The position numbers and the translations under genes are program-made. Below, piece after piece: positions 9,100 through 17,822 of a DNA stretch of 64,000 nt. Position 1 is the first letter of the stretch. Every line of letters begins with the position of its first letter. Origin of the DNA: Streptomyces flavofungini (GTDB lineage: Bacteria > Actinomycetota > Actinomycetes > Streptomycetales > Streptomycetaceae). Where the stretch lies: positions 62,001 to 126,000 of the forward strand of contig NZ_BMVR01000015.1 in assembly GCF_014650815.1 (NCBI RefSeq). The letters run 5' to 3'. The notes beneath the pieces are model-generated. The model did not search any database. It saw only the letters and a program-made list of their open reading frames with translations, and was not told where the DNA came from.

Positions 9100-9116
9100 C
9101 ACCGGACATGCACCGA

Positions 9117-9163
9117 ACGGTGAAGGCCCCGCCCCCTCTCGCAGGGGGCGGGGCCTTCACCGT
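9117..9163 (+). terminator. perfect 21-bp hairpin terminator of hflX
   Basis: The left arm 9117-9137 and right arm 9143-9163 pair perfectly over 21 bp around a 5-base loop (CTCGC). The stem core is AAGGCCCCGCCCCC against its complement. No U-run follows, as is usual for Streptomyces terminators. It may act on both strands, since the convergent protease gene ends at 9229. Confidence 0.92.
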
Positions 9164-9228
9164 GAAAGCTCCAGGGTCACCGCGACCCGAACGTCTGCCG
9201 GGTCACAGCGATCCAAGCAGCGGCCGGG

Positions 9229-10437
9229 TCACTGAGACCCGTACTTCTCGCTCATCATGTCGAAGACCTGCTTCGCGCCGGAGCCCAGCTGCGGGCCCGC
9301 CAGCCAGGTGTTGTCGGCCGGGCCGATCGACGTGTTCGAGACGAGCTGGGACTTGTCGCCCACCACCCGGAACCAGCCACCGCCGGACGAACCGCCGGTC
9401 ATGGTGCAGCCGATGCGGTACATCGTCGGCTTCGCCGGGTCCAGCGACAGACGGCCGGGCTTGTCGATGCACTTGTGCATGATCAGGCCGTTGTACGGCG
9501 GCGCGGCCGGGTAGCCCCAGGCGCCCATGGACGCCACGCTCTGCGCCGACGGCGTCGAGAAGTCGACCTCCAGCGCGTTGCCGACGGTCTCCTCGAGGGA
9601 CTTGGTGCCCTCCTGCGGCTTCACATGCATCACGGCGTAGTCGTACGGAGCGCCGGCGCCACCCGAAGCGGCACCCTGGTCGATCCACTCACCGGACGTC
9701 GAGACCCAGTCCGCCCACCACTGGCCGTACGGCGCGATCTCCTGCGGCGCCGCGTTGTTCAGCGCTGCCTCGGACTTGCCCAGGTCGTTGTAGGACGGCA
9801 CGAAGGTGATGTTGCGGTACCAGCCGCCCTCGGAACCGGCGTGCACACAGTGGCCCGCCGTCCACACGAGGTTGGACTTGCCCGGATTGCGCGGGTCCTT
9901 CACGACCGTGCCGGAGCAGACCATCGAGCCCTTGGGGGAGTCGAAGAAGATCTTGCCGACCGGCGCCGCGTTGTCGTGGTACGGCGTCTTCTCCGGCTTC
10001 GCCTGGACCGGCGAGGGGTCGGGATCGGTCGCGCCCTGGTCGGCGGTCGCGTCCTTCGACGCGATCGTCTTGTTCGGGTCCTTGGCCTTCTGCATCCGCT
10101 CGGGCTTCCAGAGCCCGTCGATGACCGGGTTCACGAAGTCCTTGGCCTCGCGCAGCCAGTCGTCCTTGTCCCAGTTCTTCCAGGCACCGTCCTTCCACTT
10201 GTCAGGATCGATGCCGTGCTCCTTGAGCCGGTCGGCGAGGTCGCCGGGCAGACCGGCGCCGGAGTCGGAACCCTTGTCCGCCTCCTGTGCCGCGCCACTG
10301 TCCGACTTGTCGCTCGCCTTGTCGTCGCTGGGGCCGCAGGCCGTGGCGGTGAGCGCCAGGGTCGCGGCGAGCCCGGTGACGGCGAGCGCGACGCGACGGC
10401 CGCGGCTGCGCGCGAAGGGCGCACGAATGGAACGCAT
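9229..10437 (-). CDS. secreted trypsin-like serine protease lipoprotein (copy A)
   Basis: 402 residues. The N-terminus has a basic region (PFARSRGRRVA), a hydrophobic stretch and a lipobox-like LTATAC (Cys34), so it is probably an anchored lipoprotein. A low-complexity acidic linker follows, then a conserved helix-rich segment (HGIDPDKWKDGAWKNWDKDD), then the protease domain with His196 in WTAGHCVH, Asp266 in PYDYAVMHV and Ser351 in TGGSSGGGW, the order of a chymotrypsin-fold triad. It is paralogous along its whole length to the next gene. The ATG at 10437 is chosen because GGGGG lies 10 bases upstream, as at the paralogue; an ATG 12 codons further up is possible. Substrate unknown. Confidence 0.88.
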   Translation of the reverse strand: MRSIRAPFARSRGRRVALAVTGLAATLALTATACGPSDDKASDKSDSGAAQEADKGSDSGAGLPGDLADRLKEHGIDPDKWKDGAWKNWDKDDWLREAKDFVNPVIDGLWKPERMQKAKDPNKTIASKDATADQGATDPDPSPVQAKPEKTPYHDNAAPVGKIFFDSPKGSMVCSGTVVKDPRNPGKSNLVWTAGHCVHAGSEGGWYRNITFVPSYNDLGKSEAALNNAAPQEIAPYGQWWADWVSTSGEWIDQGAASGGAGAPYDYAVMHVKPQEGTKSLEETVGNALEVDFSTPSAQSVASMGAWGYPAAPPYNGLIMHKCIDKPGRLSLDPAKPTMYRIGCTMTGGSSGGGWFRVVGDKSQLVSNTSIGPADNTWLAGPQLGSGAKQVFDMMSEKYGSQ

Positions 10438-10525
10438 GTAGCTGTAACCCCCGTAGGAACGTGTATTTGCCATGTGCGTGTCAGGCGTGGGCGTGGCGTC
10501 CGCCGCCCGGGCCGACGTGAGCTCC

Positions 10526-10550
10526 CACTATGCCTGTGGAATTGGGGACG
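10526..10550 (-). promoter_or_regulatory. promoter-like element of protease A, duplicated at 12228
   Basis: On the plus strand this reads CACTATGCC, GTG, then TTGGGGACG; 20 of 25 bases match the element at 12228-12252, upstream of protease B. On the minus strand the CATAGT hexamer could be a -10 box with the GTCCCC block roughly one promoter spacer upstream. Conservation after gene duplication, in otherwise unlike intergenic DNA, argues for function. It lies about 90 bp before the protease A start. Confidence 0.5.
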
Positions 10551-10720
10551 AACGGCGGCGAGGTAGTGAAGGTTTCGCCGCCCTGATTCTCGTACGCGTA
10601 CGGGTGCTCGCCGTGGGCGTACCAGGTGGTCGCCGTACCCGCCCAAAGCGGTCGACGTGCGGTCCGCGTACGCGGACGAAGTGGGTGGGGTCGGCCTCCG
10701 GAGGGGAGGCGGACCCGCTG

Positions 10721-10766
10721 GCGGTGAGTTCGCCCGACAGCGGGCGCTTGTGGGCGAACTCACCGC
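10721..10766 (-). terminator. 15-bp hairpin downstream of protease B
   Basis: The left arm GCGGTGAGTTCGCCC (10721-10735) pairs perfectly with 10752-10766 around a 16-base loop. It lies 33 bases beyond the stop of the minus-strand protease B gene, where a terminator is expected. Confidence 0.8.
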
Positions 10767-10798
10767 GCGGCGTGCCTTTCGGCCCCGCCGGTCGCGCG

Positions 10799-12022
10799 TT
10801 ACTGACCCGCGAACTTCTTGCTGACCGCGTTGTAGATGCCCTTGGCCTCGTCACCGAGGCGCGGACCCGCGAGCCAACCGGCCGTGACCGGGCCGATCGA
10901 CGTGTTGGACACCAGTGCGGGCTTGCCGTCCTGGCCCTCCGTGACCCAGCCACCACCGGACGAACCGCCGGTCATGGTGCAGCCGATCCGGTACATCGTC
11001 GGGTCGGGCTTGCTCAGGGACAGCCGACCCGGCTTGTCCGCGCACTGGAACTGCTTCTGGCCGTCGAACGGCGCCGCCGCCGGGTAGCCGGTCGCCGTCA
11101 TGTCCTTGATCTTCGGCACCGCCGGAGCGTCGAAGTCCACCGCCAGCGCGGTGCCGACGGTCTCCTCCAGGGACTTGCCCTCACTGCCCTTCTCCGGCGT
11201 CACATGGATCACCGCGAAGTCGTACGGAGCGCCCTTGCCGCCCGTCGGGCCGCCCTGCTCGATCCACTGGTCGGACGTCTGCGCCCAGTCGCCCCACCAG
11301 ACGCCGTACGGAGCGACCTCTTCCTTGGGCTTGCCCTGCAGCTCCGCGGTGGGCGTGCCGCTGTCGTTGTACGACGGGACGAAGGCGATGTTCCGGTACC
11401 AGCCGCCCTTGGCGCCCGCGTGCACGCAGTGACCGGCGGTCCACACCATGTTGGACTTGCCCGGGTTCTTCGGGTCCTTGACGACCGTGGCCGAGCAGAC
11501 CATCGAGCCCTCGGGGCCGTCGAAGAAGAGCTTCCCGGCCGCGGGGACCTGGTCGTGGTACGGCGTCTTCACGCCCGCGGCCTGGACCGGCTTCGGCGTC
11601 GGGTCCGTCACGCCCTGGTCGCCGGAGATGTCACCTTCGTCGACGCCCCGGTCCGGGTTCTTGTCCGCGTCCCGCATGCGGTCCGGGTCCCAGAGGTCCT
11701 CGATGATCGGGTTGACGAAGTCGCCCGCCTCGCGGAGCCAGTCGTCCTTGTCCCAGTTCTTCCAGGCGCCGTCCTTCCACTTGTCCAGGTCGATGCCGTG
11801 CTCCTTGAGCCGGTCCTGGATGTCGCCGGGGAGCTGGATCTTGTCGTCGCCCTTGTCGCCGGGCTGCGAAGCGGACGAGTCGTCTGCCTTGTCGTCACTC
11901 GGGCCGCAGGCGGTCGCCGTCAAAACGAGCGCCGCGCCGAGAGCGACGGCGGCCGCCACGGGGGTCCTGCCGCGCGCGCTCCTCCCACTGCGGGAGTTGA
12001 AGAGCGGACGTATGGGTCGCAT
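10799..12022 (-). CDS. secreted trypsin-like serine protease lipoprotein (copy B)
   Basis: 407 residues, the tandem paralogue of the preceding protease. It has the same plan: a basic start (MRPIRPLFNSRSGRSARG), a hydrophobic segment, LTATAC with Cys39 as probable lipid site, an acidic linker, the shared HGIDLDKWKDGAWKNWDKDD helix, then a protease domain with WTAGHCVH, PYDFAVIHV and TGGSSGGGW carrying the His-Asp-Ser triad. The two copies differ most in the linker and in the surface loops around GYPAAAPFDGQKQFQC. The ATG at 12022 has GGGGG about 9 bases upstream; the open frame extends further but without homology to copy A. Its terminator separates it from copy A, so each is probably transcribed from its own promoter. 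Confidence 0.88.
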   Translation of the reverse strand: MRPIRPLFNSRSGRSARGRTPVAAAVALGAALVLTATACGPSDDKADDSSASQPGDKGDDKIQLPGDIQDRLKEHGIDLDKWKDGAWKNWDKDDWLREAGDFVNPIIEDLWDPDRMRDADKNPDRGVDEGDISGDQGVTDPTPKPVQAAGVKTPYHDQVPAAGKLFFDGPEGSMVCSATVVKDPKNPGKSNMVWTAGHCVHAGAKGGWYRNIAFVPSYNDSGTPTAELQGKPKEEVAPYGVWWGDWAQTSDQWIEQGGPTGGKGAPYDFAVIHVTPEKGSEGKSLEETVGTALAVDFDAPAVPKIKDMTATGYPAAAPFDGQKQFQCADKPGRLSLSKPDPTMYRIGCTMTGGSSGGGWVTEGQDGKPALVSNTSIGPVTAGWLAGPRLGDEAKGIYNAVSKKFAGQ

Positions 12023-12438
12023 GGTGAGAATCCCCCTGGGCCTCGAAATCGTTCCAAATGCCGTACATCGTGTGCCGTACGTCATGCCGTACGGCGGCGG
12101 CCATCGCTGCGCACCCGATACGGGGCGCCCGGATGTCCGTGCGGGCGGGCGCCCGGTCGTTCGTGGTGCTGAACGTCCCGGTTTGCCCGCGGTGCGGAAC
12201 ACCTTGGTGCTGATGAACGGCACCCCACACTATGCCGGTGCCGTTGGGGACGGCCGACGGAACGGCAACGGTTCCGTCACGGCAAGGATCTTCCGTACAC
12301 CCGTGATCCCGCGCCCGCGTCGTCGTTGGTACGTACGGGGGACACGCAGCGTGCGTTCAGCCCCCGCGCCAACTCGCTCGCGCGCCCGGCCCGCATCCGG
12401 CGGGCCCGCGCCCAGTCCCAGCGGGAGGACCAACAGCC
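12023..12438. other. divergent intergenic region between protease B and the siderophore operon
   Basis: 416 bases with no supported gene. It holds the protease B promoter-like element (12228-12252) and an inverted repeat GACGGAAC (12256-12263) / GTTCCGTC (12271-12278) that could serve as an operator for either direction. I looked for the actinobacterial iron box (TTAGGTTAGGCTAACC type) and did not find one. GGGAGG lies 9 bases before the aminotransferase GTG. Confidence 0.55.
12228..12252 (-). promoter_or_regulatory. promoter-like element of protease B, duplicated at 10526
   Basis: The plus strand shows CACTATGCC, GTG, then TTGGGGACG in the same arrangement as at 10526-10550, upstream of the paralogue. 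It lies about 205 bp before the protease B start and immediately beside the GACGGAAC inverted repeat. I infer co-duplicated promoters with a CATAGT -10 read on the minus strand. Confidence 0.5.
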
Positions 12439-14394
12439 GTGGCCGTGACCGAGCCTGCTCCCGCGGCGCTGCCCGCGGAGGGCGACATCGCGGCGGGGGC
12501 CGCGGAGCGTGAAGGTGTGACGGAGTCCGCACGGAGTGCGGCCTCGGAGGGGGCCGAGGGCTCGGGGGTATCTGTGATGTCTGGGACATCGGGGGCCCGC
12601 GGGGCGGGTGACGGTGCCGCGGGGGCGGGTGGTCCCTGTGAAGGCGGCGGCTGTGGCGACGATTCCCACGAAAGAGGTGCGCACCAGCACGAAATGGGCG
12701 TGCATCAAAGGGGTATGCGCGAGGAGGCCATGCACGAAGAGGGCATGCACGAAGGTGGCGGGCACGCAGGGGGTGCGCATCAACCCGGCGTGCGCCAAGC
12801 CGACACGCACCAACCGGGCGCGCTCGATGGCGGGACGCGCGAGAGAGGCGCACACGAAGTCAGCTCGCGCGAAGGGGGCAAGCGTGCAGGCGGCGCGCAC
12901 GAAGGCATCCTGCGCCGCCAGTCCGCCCGCGAGTCCGCCGCGCGCACCTACGCGCGTGCCCTGCCGATCGTGCCCGTCCGTGCCCGCGGCATGACCATCG
13001 AGGGCGCCGACGGGCAGCGCTACCTGGACTGCCTCTCCGGCGCCGGCACCCTCGCCCTCGGCCACAACCACCCCGTCGTGCTCGAAGCCATCCGCAGCGT
13101 CCTCGACTCCGGAGCCCCACTCCACGTCCTCGACCTGGCCACCCCCGTCAAGGACGCCTTCACCACCGAACTGTTCCGCACCCTCCCGCCCGCCTTCGCC
13201 GACCGCGCCCGCATCCAGTTCTGCGGCCCCGCCGGCACCGACGCGGTGGAAGCGGCCCTCAAACTCGTCCGCACAGCCACCGGCCGCGAAGGCCTGCTCG
13301 CCTTCACCGGCGCCTACCACGGCATGACCGCAGGAGCCCTCGAAGCATCCGGCGGCGCACGTGACGTCCGCGTCACACGCCTGCCCTACCCCCAGGACTA
13401 CCGCTGCCCCTTCGGCATCGGCGGCCCCGACGGAGCCGAACTCGCCGCCCGCTGGACCGAGAACCTCCTCGACGACTCCAAGTCCGGCGTCCCCGACCCC
13501 GCCGCCATGATCCTCGAACCGGTCCAGGGCGAGGGCGGCGTCCTGCCCGCCCCCGACGCCTGGCTCCGCCGGATGCGCGACATCACCGCTGCCCGCGGGA
13601 TCCCCCTCATCGCCGACGAAGTACAGACCGGCGTCGGCCGGACCGGCGCCTTCTGGGCCGTCGAGCACAGCGGCATCGTCCCCGACGTCCTCGTCCTGTC
13701 CAAGGCCATCGGCGGCAGCCTGCCCCTCGCCGTCGTGGTCTACCACGACGACCTCGACGTCTGGCCCCCCGGCGCCCACGCGGGCACCTTCCGCGGCAAC
13801 CAACTCGCCATGGCCGCAGGCGCCGCCACCCTCGCCTACGTACGCGAGAACCGCCTCGCCGAACGCGCCGCCACCCTCGGCGCCCGCATGCTCACAGGCC
13901 TCCGTTCCCTCGCTGTCGACCACCCCTGCGTCGGCGACGTCCGCGGCCGCGGCCTGATGCTGGGCCTCGAACTTGTGGACCTGGAGCGGGCTCAACCCGC
14001 GCCCCCCACCCGGCACTTGGACTCCTTGACACCCCCTCCCACGTACGGTCCAACGACCGACCCCGCCGGGCCTCCCAAGGCCCCCCAGTACCAACACCCC
14101 CACCCACACCGGCACAATCACCCTCAGCGCCACCAGCCGCACAGCCTTCCCGACACCCGCCCGCACCCACCGGCCCCCGAACTGGCCGCCGCCGTACAGC
14201 GCGAGTGTCTGCGCCGCGGGCTCATCGTCGAACTCGGCGGACGGCACTCCAGCGTCGTGCGTCTCCTGCCTCCCCTCACCATCACGGACGAACAGGCAAC
14301 CGCGGTCCTCGACCGACTCGCCGATGCCCTCACCGCGGCGGAGCGTTCCCACCGCCGCACTACCGACGGCAGACTCGCACCGGACCATCCATGA
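12439..14394 (+). CDS. class III aminotransferase (diaminobutyrate-2-oxoglutarate type) with His-rich inserts
   Basis: 651 residues. The PLP-dependent core (about 157-640) resembles diaminobutyrate-2-oxoglutarate aminotransferases that make L-2,4-diaminobutyrate from aspartate semialdehyde and glutamate: SGAGTLALGHNHP, AYHGMT, EPVQGEGGV, IADEVQTGVGRTG with Asp393, and LSKAIGG with the PLP lysine Lys422. Two parts are odd. Residues 1-156 are low complexity, and 77-154 hold 11 His in Gly-His-Glu-Gly-like units. Residues about 519-578 are a Pro/His-rich insertion with 7 His within 553-568. GGGAGG before the GTG start supports the long form. It is first gene of the NIS siderophore operon and should supply the diamine building block; specificity is inferred from family and context. 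Confidence 0.88.
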   Translation: MAVTEPAPAALPAEGDIAAGAAEREGVTESARSAASEGAEGSGVSVMSGTSGARGAGDGAAGAGGPCEGGGCGDDSHERGAHQHEMGVHQRGMREEAMHEEGMHEGGGHAGGAHQPGVRQADTHQPGALDGGTRERGAHEVSSREGGKRAGGAHEGILRRQSARESAARTYARALPIVPVRARGMTIEGADGQRYLDCLSGAGTLALGHNHPVVLEAIRSVLDSGAPLHVLDLATPVKDAFTTELFRTLPPAFADRARIQFCGPAGTDAVEAALKLVRTATGREGLLAFTGAYHGMTAGALEASGGARDVRVTRLPYPQDYRCPFGIGGPDGAELAARWTENLLDDSKSGVPDPAAMILEPVQGEGGVLPAPDAWLRRMRDITAARGIPLIADEVQTGVGRTGAFWAVEHSGIVPDVLVLSKAIGGSLPLAVVVYHDDLDVWPPGAHAGTFRGNQLAMAAGAATLAYVRENRLAERAATLGARMLTGLRSLAVDHPCVGDVRGRGLMLGLELVDLERAQPAPPTRHLDSLTPPPTYGPTTDPAGPPKAPQYQHPHPHRHNHPQRHQPHSLPDTRPHPPAPELAAAVQRECLRRGLIVELGGRHSSVVRLLPPLTITDEQATAVLDRLADALTAAERSHRRTTDGRLAPDHP

Positions 14395-14585
14395 CCACAG
14401 CGACTCACGCCCCCTGACCGAGCTGGGCACGAACCGACCGACCCGATGACAGCCGCAGCCATAGCCGCACCACCACCTCCCAACCGCGGCCGTCACCGTC
14501 CCACCTCGTGCCCCCTCCGCGACCCGTCCCGCCCAACCACCGCCCGTCGCCAAACGGAGCCCGAACAACCACACAAGGAACCCTC

Positions 14586-16775
14586 TTGAACGCCACCCCC
14601 GCACCCGACGGCCGTCCCCAACCGCACCCACCGGGAGCCTGCGGCACACAGTCCGCGCAGTCCCCGCAGACGGCGGAGGCCGGTACGGTCCCGCGGCAGA
14701 AAGGCAGGAGCCAGGAGGCCGAGCGTCTGCGCCACGGCACCACCGACCTCCTTGACCACCCCGACCCGCACACCGCGGCCCAGGCCGCTGCCGTCGAGAA
14801 CCTGCTGCGCTGCTGGGTGCGGGAGAACGACATGGCCGCACCAGGTCATGGCTCCCTGCGCATCCCCCTCGAAGCCAGCGGCACCGCCCTCCTCGTCCCC
14901 GTGGACTACTGGTCCCCGACCGGCTGGCACCGCTTCGGCCCTCCTTGCTTGGAAGACGGCCCCGCAACCGCACCCCCGGTCGACGCCGTCACCGTCGCCG
15001 CCCTCCTGAGCCGCGAAACAGCCCGCGCAGCCGAACCGGCCCACGGCCCCGCCTCGGAGCACACCGGACACCACCTCGGCGACGGGTCCAACGACCAGCC
15101 CGACGCCCGCGCAGAAGGCCGCCCCGACGGCCCCGCCGACAGCCAACTCGACGCTCAGCACGGCGACTTCACGGCCGCACCCCCCGAAGAGCAGGCCGAC
15201 CCGGAGCAGCCGCAGCCGCAGCCACAGCTCGCGGGCCTGGCGGCCGGGGCGTCCCAGAAAGTCACCTCGATCCGGGAAGCTGCCGAGCCCCGGGGAGTCA
15301 CCGAAACCCGGGAAGCAGCCGATGGCGCCGACCTGGTCGCCCGCGTCGCCGACTCCGTCCGCCGCACCGCCGACTTCATCGCCGACCGCAGGAGCAACCC
15401 GGGCGACATCCCCGACCTGTTCCTGGCCGCCGAACAGTCCCTGCTCCTCGGCCACCCGCTGCACCCGACCCCGAAGAGCCGCGAAGGGCTCTCCGACACC
15501 GAATCACGGCTCTACTCACCGGAGTTGCGCGGCGCCTTCCCACTCCACTGGCTCGCCGTCGACCGCTCGGTGCTCGCCATGGACTCGGCCTGGACCGAAC
15601 GCGGCCGCACCGTCCCGGCCGATCAGCTCAGCGCCCGCCTCGCGGGTCCCGACCTGCCGCTGCCCGACGACCACGCCGTGCTGCCCGCGCACCCCTGGCA
15701 GATCCGCGAACTCCGCCATCGCCCCGAGACCGCCGCCCTGCTGGACGCCGGGATCCTCAAGGACCTCGGCCCGCACGGCGCACCTTGGCACCCCACCTCC
15801 TCCGTACGCACCCTCTACCGTCCCGGCGCCCCGGCCATGCTGAAGCTGTCGCTGGCCCTGCGCATCACCAACTCCCGTCGTGAGAACCTCCGCAAGGAAC
15901 TTCACCGCGGCGTCGAGGTCCACCGGTTGCTGCGCAGCGGCCTCGCCGAGCAGTGGCAGGCGGTCCACCCCGGGTTCGACGTGATCCGTGACCCGGCCTG
16001 GCTCGCCATCACCGGAGCGGACGGAGAAGCCGTCCCCGGGTTCGACGTCATGATCCGGCACAACCCCTTCCGCCCCGGCGGCGACGCCACCTGCATCGCC
16101 GGACTCGTCTCACCCAGGCCGACCGCCCAGCCCACCGGCCAGGACCGGCCGCCGATGCACTCCCGGCTCGCCGCGATCATCACCCGCCTCGCCGGCCACA
16201 CCGGCCGCCCGCGAGGAGCCGTCGCCACCGAGTGGTTCTTGCGCTACCTCCAGCACATCGTGCGCCCCGTGCTCTGGCTGGACAGCGAAGCAGGCGTCGC
16301 CCTGGAGGCCCACCAGCAGAACACCCTGCTGCTGCTCGACCCCGACGGCTGGCCCACCGGGGGTCGCTACCGCGACAACCAGGGCTACTACTTCCGCGAA
16401 TCCCGCCGCACCGAGCTGGAGAAGCGGCTCCCCGGCATCGGACAGCACAGCGACACCTTCGTCTCCGACGAGGTCACCGACGAGCGCTTCGCCTACTACC
16501 TCGGCATCAACAACGTCCTCGGCCTCATCGGCGCCCTGGGCGCCGAACGCCTCGCCGACGAACGGCTGTTGCTCGCCGCGTTCCGCCGCTTCCTGCTCGA
16601 CGCCGCCTCGGGCCCCGGCCGACTCCGCACGCCGCTTCCCGCCCGACTGCTCGACTCACCCGTGCTGCGGTGCAAGGCCAACCTCCTGACCCGCCTGTAC
16701 GGACTCGACGAACTCGTCGGCCCCGTCGACACCCAATCCGTCTACGTCACCATCTCGAATCCCCTCCACACATGA
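14586..16775 (+). CDS. IucA/IucC-family NIS siderophore synthetase, first copy
   Basis: 729 residues from a TTG start, chosen because AAGGAA lies 5 bases upstream; a GTG at 14508 in the same frame has no ribosome site. NIS synthetases adenylate a carboxylate (often citrate) and condense it with an amine or alcohol. Signatures are GHPLHPTPKSREG in the ATP-binding region, LPAHPWQI, the SSVRTLYRPG segment, KLSLALRITNSRRENL and EAHQQNTLLLLD. The C-terminal FhuF-like part runs to SNPLHT. Residues about 146-247 are a hydrophilic Ala/Gly/Pro/Glu/Gln insertion that interrupts the N-terminal domain. At about 600 residues for typical family members, this insertion explains the extra length. Second gene of the operon. 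Confidence 0.9.
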   Translation: MNATPAPDGRPQPHPPGACGTQSAQSPQTAEAGTVPRQKGRSQEAERLRHGTTDLLDHPDPHTAAQAAAVENLLRCWVRENDMAAPGHGSLRIPLEASGTALLVPVDYWSPTGWHRFGPPCLEDGPATAPPVDAVTVAALLSRETARAAEPAHGPASEHTGHHLGDGSNDQPDARAEGRPDGPADSQLDAQHGDFTAAPPEEQADPEQPQPQPQLAGLAAGASQKVTSIREAAEPRGVTETREAADGADLVARVADSVRRTADFIADRRSNPGDIPDLFLAAEQSLLLGHPLHPTPKSREGLSDTESRLYSPELRGAFPLHWLAVDRSVLAMDSAWTERGRTVPADQLSARLAGPDLPLPDDHAVLPAHPWQIRELRHRPETAALLDAGILKDLGPHGAPWHPTSSVRTLYRPGAPAMLKLSLALRITNSRRENLRKELHRGVEVHRLLRSGLAEQWQAVHPGFDVIRDPAWLAITGADGEAVPGFDVMIRHNPFRPGGDATCIAGLVSPRPTAQPTGQDRPPMHSRLAAIITRLAGHTGRPRGAVATEWFLRYLQHIVRPVLWLDSEAGVALEAHQQNTLLLLDPDGWPTGGRYRDNQGYYFRESRRTELEKRLPGIGQHSDTFVSDEVTDERFAYYLGINNVLGLIGALGAERLADERLLLAAFRRFLLDAASGPGRLRTPLPARLLDSPVLRCKANLLTRLYGLDELVGPVDTQSVYVTISNPLHT

Positions 16776-16963
16776 CCCGCTCCACCCCGAATGAGCCGCT
16801 CCACCCCGGACCCCGCCGAAATCCACGCACTCCCCACCGGCCAAGACCACTGCGTTTGCGCCACCCCAGGCCACGCCCCCTTCCCTCGCCGATGACCATG
16901 ACCCCTTCCTGAGGACCAGGCACCACACCTGCCGCATCCATCCCCTCCGAGAGGAGCGACGCC

Positions 16964-17740
16964 GTGCCTCCCACCGACGCGAGCACCGACGCCGGAATCG
17001 AGCCCGCCACCGCGGACGCCCCGGACTGCGAAGACACCCTGGACCTGCGGCTGCCCGACGAACTCGTCGCGCTGATCGTCGACTGCGGTGGGCACACGGC
17101 GCCCCTCACCTCCGACGGCACGACGGGCTCGGACCGCTCGGCGACCACCGAGTCCGACCCGCCATGCGGAGACCTGCTCGACCACGTGGCCACCTGGAGC
17201 CCCGCCACCACCGACGCGGGCGTCTTCCAACTCGTCCCCGTACGCATCGAACGCGACCTGGCGCTGATCAGCAGGTGGATGAACGACCCCGCCGTGGCGG
17301 CCTTCTGGGAACTGGCAGGACCCGCATGCGTCACGGAGGCCCACCTGCGCCCCCAACTCGACGGCGACGGACGCAGCGTTCCCTGCCTAGGCGTCCTCGA
17401 CGGCACACCGATGAGCTACTGGGAGATCTACCGCGCCGACCTCGACCCACTCGCACGCCACTACCCCGCACGTCCTCACGACACCGGAATTCACCTCCTC
17501 GTCGGTGGCGTCGCCGATCGCGGCCGCGGCCTCGGCACCACCTTGCTGCGGGCCGTCGCCGACCTCGTACTCGACCACCGCCCCTCCTGCGCACGGGTCG
17601 TAGCCGAACCAGACCTGCGCAACACCCCCTCCGTCTCCGCCTTTCTGAGCGCCGGCTTCCGCTTCGCTGCCGAGGTGGACCTCCCCGACAAACGAGCGGC
17701 GCTCATGGTCCGTGACCGGGCCCTGCGCGCCGTGCTGTGA
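16964..17740 (+). CDS. siderophore-type GNAT acyltransferase (AlcB/IucB/RhbD family)
   Basis: 258 residues from a GTG with GAGAGGAG upstream. The C-terminal about 165 residues have the AlcB/IucB pattern: FQLVPVRIERDLALISRWMN, DPAVAAFWELAG, a TPMSYWEIYRAD strand, DTGIHLLVGGVADRGRGLGT (acyl-CoA-binding loop) and ARVVAEPDLRN. Relatives acylate an amine, usually an N-hydroxylated one, during siderophore assembly. No flavin monooxygenase lies in the operon, so the substrate here may be a plain amine or the hydroxylase may be elsewhere. The N-terminal 90 residues include a DLRLPDEL segment and a Thr/Ser/Asp-rich stretch that looks inserted. It sits between the two NIS synthetases. Confidence 0.85.
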   Translation: MPPTDASTDAGIEPATADAPDCEDTLDLRLPDELVALIVDCGGHTAPLTSDGTTGSDRSATTESDPPCGDLLDHVATWSPATTDAGVFQLVPVRIERDLALISRWMNDPAVAAFWELAGPACVTEAHLRPQLDGDGRSVPCLGVLDGTPMSYWEIYRADLDPLARHYPARPHDTGIHLLVGGVADRGRGLGTTLLRAVADLVLDHRPSCARVVAEPDLRNTPSVSAFLSAGFRFAAEVDLPDKRAALMVRDRALRAVL

Positions 17741-17822
17741 CCTGCTCGGCCCGCCCCTTTTCGATCCGCTCACTTCTGATACACCGCTCGACCCGATCCG
17801 GTTCCCTCCCCGAGGAGTCCCC

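Larger units (their letters stand above)
10438..10798. other. gene-free gap between the tandem proteases
   Basis: 361 bases. It contains the promoter-like element shared with the other protease (10526-10550), a hairpin that should terminate copy B (10721-10766), and GTACGCGTACG palindromic stretches around 10590 and 10665. No coding region is supported. Confidence 0.6.

Noticed and set aside
12023..12438. Iron box (DmdR/IdeR site) before the siderophore operon
   Set aside because: No TTAGGTTAGGCTAACC-like sequence was found on either strand; only an unrelated GACGGAAC inverted repeat is present.
12277..14973. Long minus-strand open frame across the aminotransferase gene
   Set aside because: It is an antisense artefact of GC-rich codon bias; its translation is Gly/Ala/Val rich with no motif, while the plus strand has a clear PLP enzyme.
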